Positions 18,276-22,147 of a stretch of DNA of 22,147 nt are shown here, piece by piece (positions within the stretch are counted from its first letter, which is position 1; every line of letters starts with the position of its first letter). The position numbers and the translations under genes were made by a program. The DNA comes from Hypsibius dujardini (taxonomy: Eukaryota > Tardigrada > Eutardigrada > Parachela > Hypsibiidae). The notes below the pieces were generated by a model that was not told where the DNA came from, ran no database searches, and saw nothing but the letters and a program-made list of their open reading frames with translations. The stretch spans positions 1 through 22,147 of the forward strand of contig LRSR01002967.1 of assembly GCA_001579985.1 (NCBI GenBank). Direction: 5' to 3'.

Positions 18276-21057
18276 AATTTTGTATTTTGTGTTTGTTTGT
18301 CCACTGAAAGATCGATGTTCAATTATTTGATCAGTCAGTTTCACTTTCAATTTAGCCAATTTTCGTTCACATCGGCAATACTTTCTCACCTTTTGTTATT
18401 GATTAATTTAGGTCTCGAGCTTCCGTCTGACAGCTCGTGCTGTCAGATGTTTGGTCTCGTCTTTGTTCATCTCGCGGTGGCAACTACACTCAAATGACAC
18501 CTTTATTTCGCGTGAGTTGGCACATTTAGGTCAATAAAGCCTTCTTCACTTTCCGATTTTGCAGGGCTTTTTAATGTAATGTTTTGCCACGTTCGTTTGA
18601 ATTTAACGAAGAAAGAAACTGTGCTGATCTAATTTGATCGGACTACACAGAACGAATCTAATCCAATGGAACCTGCATCACAGAACAGACAGAGCCGACC
18701 GAACGAGCAGAAAGTCCAACTCCAACTTGAATAGAATCGAATAAACTGCCGGATTGAAGTATAAGGTTTCAGTAGGAGTACATAAAGGTACACTGAATAA
18801 TAATATTCATAGGCAACTCATTTTTCAGTCAACTTGAAAATAAGTTGCTAATATCATATGATTTTTAGCTTATCAGTCTAGTGTTGGTCACAATTTTTTG
18901 TTAGATTCGGGTTGCTACTTTTTCTCCGCTTACAGTTTTGGCGAGTAAAATTCTTACAGCTGTAGTAACTTAAACTTCTAGTTCGGTCAGATAAAGTGTA
19001 GACGAACAAATAGCCGGAGAATTTTAAATTATCAAATTTTCGTAATATAGACAACTAGCCAATCAAAAATAGGTGGTTTCCGCAACTGGCCTAAATTAAC
19101 AAGTTCACAACTTTTGACTGCGGCGCGGTTTTGCCAAAATAAATTTGTAAGACCTGTTGTTAGCACAAGTAAACGTTGCCGTATATTTCAATTCACAAAC
19201 TATCAAAATTTCAGATAACTACGCGACGGGGCGTCTCAAAGTCAATGGTTACTTCAGCAAGGCGATGGAAATAAATGATAATCAACGTGATATTTGCACT
19301 ATTTAACTACTGTCATTACCATTTAAAAAATTGAATGCGAATGGTTTACAGGCAATTGTTTACTTAACAGCGCACTGGTTGAATTAAAAGGTTATTTGCA
19401 TATTTTTATCTTAAAATTATTAAAGCCCACTTCCGTCCACCTTTTAAAAAATGCCTGTAAAAACGGCTGATCAGGGGTTTGTACCAATTTCTCGTCGTTC
19501 ACGGACGCGGTAAATATTTTTAAGCTTTGTGTTTCACAAAACTGTTAAAATCGGTAATTTTCCTTTATTACCAGCCAATTCAATATTATTCTAAAAAACT
19601 TATTAAGTCCCAATAATCTTGGTATCTTAAGTGGTACGAAATTTGGTCACCTTGTTACTGCATGGACTAAAAAGGGTCACAAGCTGCTATGAGCCAATGC
19701 CGATCTATGCGCTAGAACGTGTGCAACATATGAGACATGCTCTTCCTACACGTGGAGCATGGATGGAGATAAGGCAAACGCGCACGGGAAACTTATGTGT
19801 ATCTTATTGGATGCTAGATTGCCACGGCAATACGTCCGCCTGAAACGGAATTTTGGGGACTAGTCTGTGCTGCTGTCAAACCAACTGGCCTGAAACGGTA
19901 ACAGCTGGGCAGTCGGCTGCAATTTCGAGCGTAGACGTTCTGCAGTCACAGACAAATCAACGCTGACTCGGCGGGAATGTTCAGCGTTTTGTTCACTCAA
20001 CGGGAGCTGCATGGCGTACCATTGGTTAGAGGATCCGTTATGTGTTTTTTTGAGCCAGCGTTCACTAAAAAAGACGCCCTAACGCGGGGGGGGGGGCATA
20101 TTTTCACCAGCGAAATGAAAAAAGCATCGTTGCCCCATCAAATGGGGCGAGGACTTTCAGTTCGAAAAAGAGCTGTTACCGCAACTTAAATTTCTGTTCA
20201 CATACCCCCTACAATTGGTCCCCCCTGCATGCCTCTACGCGAAAAGTCCGTTATGCCTCTGCAAGTCGTAGAGATCTATTGTTTTACACTGTTTTGAAGC
20301 TCAAATGTGGGGTCCGATATATCTGCCAGGGTGTCATTCCATGTGCACTTTGTTCAGAAAATTAATTTTTGTTTATTTGACTTTCCCTGTAACAGAAAGT
20401 AGTCGAATCAAAGAGCATGGACTGTAACCCTAACGATAGAAAAATTCTTCGCGCATTGGATCAGGCTGGGGGAATAAAACCCCAAGTGACTATTTCTCCA
20501 TCTGATAATGGTTAACAACGTTTTTTTAGCGTACCGCAAAAACGTGTGTTGCTCAGGACTGAATCCTCATACTTCTGAAACTATAAAAAATCTTTTTCCC
20601 TTTCGGGGCATGAATCTCTGAGTGCCCACTAGTACCCGTAACAAGAAACTTCCTTTCAATAAATTATCGCTGAACCCGCAAAAGCGGTGTTCAAAATTGC
20701 CAGCACGAATATGTATTTCTTATCTATTTCCATAGCTTACATACTTACGGTATTCAAATTTCGATTATTTGTGCCAATTATTTCGTTCAACAAGGCGCTA
20801 CGTCATGACTCCTTCCACTCCTCCGAGTGGTTTGCACCAATTAGCGAGAAAAGTATCGTGATTGCCTCTTTTCTCGGTTATTTGAGACGCTAATTCGCAC
20901 TGTCGTATCGTACGGTAGAAAAATTTGAACTTTCAGAGGGAATTCTAAACTTTGCGGCTCCAAGTTTATGCCACCATCTACTATTAGAACAGTAGTCCTT
21001 TTTTTGAATCTGGAATCATGACTACACAAGGAAAAAGGCAACGGAAACGCAGAGCCG
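18276..21057. other. Long intergenic region, no gene recognised
   Basis: Upstream flank of the oxidase plus about 2.5 kb of AT-rich DNA. I see a perfect small hairpin (18427-18446), a run of about ten G residues near 20086-20096 and scattered short open frames (19631-19843, 19977-20189, 20687-20893) without domain signatures. No RNA gene is recognised. Confidence 0.45.
18427..18446. repeat. Perfect small hairpin upstream of the oxidase gene
   Basis: CTGACAGC and GCTGTCAG form a perfect 8-bp stem around a TCGT loop, about 150 bp upstream of the oxidase start codon. It may be a regulatory palindrome or chance. Confidence 0.45.
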
Positions 21058-21392
21058 ATATTGGGTGGTACCCAACAGGTACCCAACCGTTACTAATAGT
21101 ATAGTCTATCTACCTAGTTGACTCATTCCAATCTACCCTCATATTCTACAATGTACTTACTAAGCTATTATAACGTACATAGTTGCGCTATGTCGGCGGG
21201 AATTAGTACGTTTGAGCAAGAACTATTCTTTATTCCTGACTATATAAGTGTATGTTCTACAGTAATTTGGGACAGTTTCTTCCTTTTACCTCCTCCAGCA
21301 GTAAAGCCTTCCCACAATTCTACTCCATATTATTCAGTCTAATAGCTTGCATGTTCCGGTTCTTCCGTCCTAGTAGGGACGGAGTCCTAACA
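21058..21392 (+). mobile_element. Hairpin-ended dispersed element, copy 2
   Basis: This 335-bp copy is inverted relative to 6703-7035 and shares the same outer limits (ATATTGGG ... CCTAACA). The left end has a perfect hairpin (TTGGGT, loop GGT, ACCCAA) and a direct GGTACCCAAC repeat. The right end has CCGTCC, loop TAGTAG, GGACGG, then CTAA. An open frame from 21151 to 21342 (63 codons) corresponds to the 65-codon frame of copy 1, with the same ATG-TAC-TTA start and the same TAA. Differences in the central part fall mostly at third codon positions. Class uncertain: Helitron-like or an unclassified miniature element. Confidence 0.7.
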
Positions 21393-21526
21393 CCTAGGCT
21401 TTGGGAGGAGAAATAGCCGTAATTAAAAAACCGACGTTCAAAACTGACAGATAGAACTGCAGATACAACTAGTCAAACTAAACACTCCAGCTCGCTAATT
21501 CAAAGGAATTCTACCCTCAACACCGG

Positions 21527-22147
21527 TCAATTAGCTTGTACACAGCGTTTGACTTTCTCCCATTTTTTCCCTGCTTTTCCATCAGGTCTGCCAGCCACCA
21601 GTTTAGTACTTTCTCTATTTGCAGTACTCAGTACCTCCCAGCGGTCATCGAGTAGTATGTTATGTGACACAAAGCAAGCTCTGATCCAATATACGATCCA
21701 CTGGTGATCTTTTACAGATATAATGGAGCGCATCCCTCGGAGACTTTAACAGCGAACCTTGACTATTCTAATACAATGCTCGACGGTCATTCTAAAACCG
21801 GAATATTTGTTGTAAATATCGTTCTCCAAAATCAGGGCAGCCGGTTTCTTGTAGGCTGCGACAACCGCTAATGATGTTGTATTAGCACTATCGACCAAAA
21901 TGTATTTCTCCTCATCAAAAAAAGATTCGGGAAATTTACCCAGCCGAGAATCGTCAAAGACCCTATTGTCATGAGCAGATCCACAAAATCCGATGTTTGC
22001 GTGGCGGATCCGGCGGGCATCATCGCACACAATCATGGCCGTTTTTCGGTAGCGGCTTTTATGACTGAAATAGTTGCTATCACCAAGCTGCGGGTATATT
22101 TCAAAACCAATAAGGCGCCATCTACCATACCAACGCAATTAGGAAAT
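21527..22147 (-). pseudogene. PIF/Harbinger-type transposase (DDE) relic, 5' part beyond the window
   Basis: Minus-strand fragments match the DDE nuclease of Harbinger transposases: NCVGMVDGA at 22140-22114 (first catalytic Asp), then IVCDDARRIRHA and GSAHDNRVFDDSRL (second Asp), a VDSANTTS/YKKPA stretch, and YNKYSGFRMTVEHCIRIVKVR with the final acidic residue. Two lesions are visible. The VDGA segment is in a different frame from the rest, so a frameshift lies within about 22090-22115. A TAA at 21746-21748 sits where the family usually has Gln (RFQSLRG-type); after it the same frame continues SLRGMRS ... ACFVSHNILLDD, typical of the C-terminus. The element is inactive and the terminal repeats are not identifiable here. 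Confidence 0.8.

Noticed and set aside
1-22147. tRNA, rRNA or CRISPR arrays.
   Set aside because: No T-arm consensus (GGTTCRANYCC) with a matching acceptor stem, no rRNA core sequence and no regularly spaced direct repeats were seen by eye; a tRNAscan/Infernal run would be decisive.

Overview
The window looks like nuclear DNA of a small invertebrate animal. Genes have spliceosomal introns (70-1100 bp), AT-rich intergenic DNA, microsatellites and transposon debris. The gene content is an arthropod-type gustatory-receptor-like protein, a local family of divergent rhodopsin-class GPCRs, a secreted cysteine-rich protein and a PIF/Harbinger transposase relic. An ecdysozoan is likely and a tardigrade is my best guess, but that is inference; no taxon-diagnostic RNA gene is present.

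Layout. 185-1501 (+): single-exon seven-helix receptor resembling the insect gustatory receptor superfamily. 2690-3751 (-), 5547-6340 (-) and 11205-12254 (-): three paralogous, intronless class A GPCRs. Only the last is intact. The first has two in-frame TAG codons in TM5, and the second lost TM3-TM5 in an internal deletion. 9306-10893 (+): an unrelated class A GPCR in two exons, convergent with the intact paralog. 13990-14455 (+): a two-exon secreted cysteine-rich protein, with a possible TATA promoter and 5' untranslated exon near 12743-12862. 15360-18275 (-): a four-exon, 622-residue multicopper oxidase with all copper ligands. Its sequence resembles fungal-type L-ascorbate oxidases far more than animal laccases as I know those families, making it the strongest candidate for something unusual (possible fungus-to-animal transfer). 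21527-22147 (-): frameshifted, nonsense-interrupted Harbinger transposase running off the right edge.

Intergenic DNA holds several structured repeats. A 333/335-bp hairpin-ended element is present twice in opposite orientations (6703-7035 and 21058-21392), both copies sharing a short open frame. A 123-bp-armed inverted repeat lies at 7838-8180. Smaller fold-backs occur at 13744-13830, 14940-15056 and 7523-7554. I found no tRNA, rRNA or CRISPR array.

The genes do not form a pathway. The common theme is chemosensation/GPCR signalling with birth-and-death turnover (gene duplication followed by decay), next to two secreted products.
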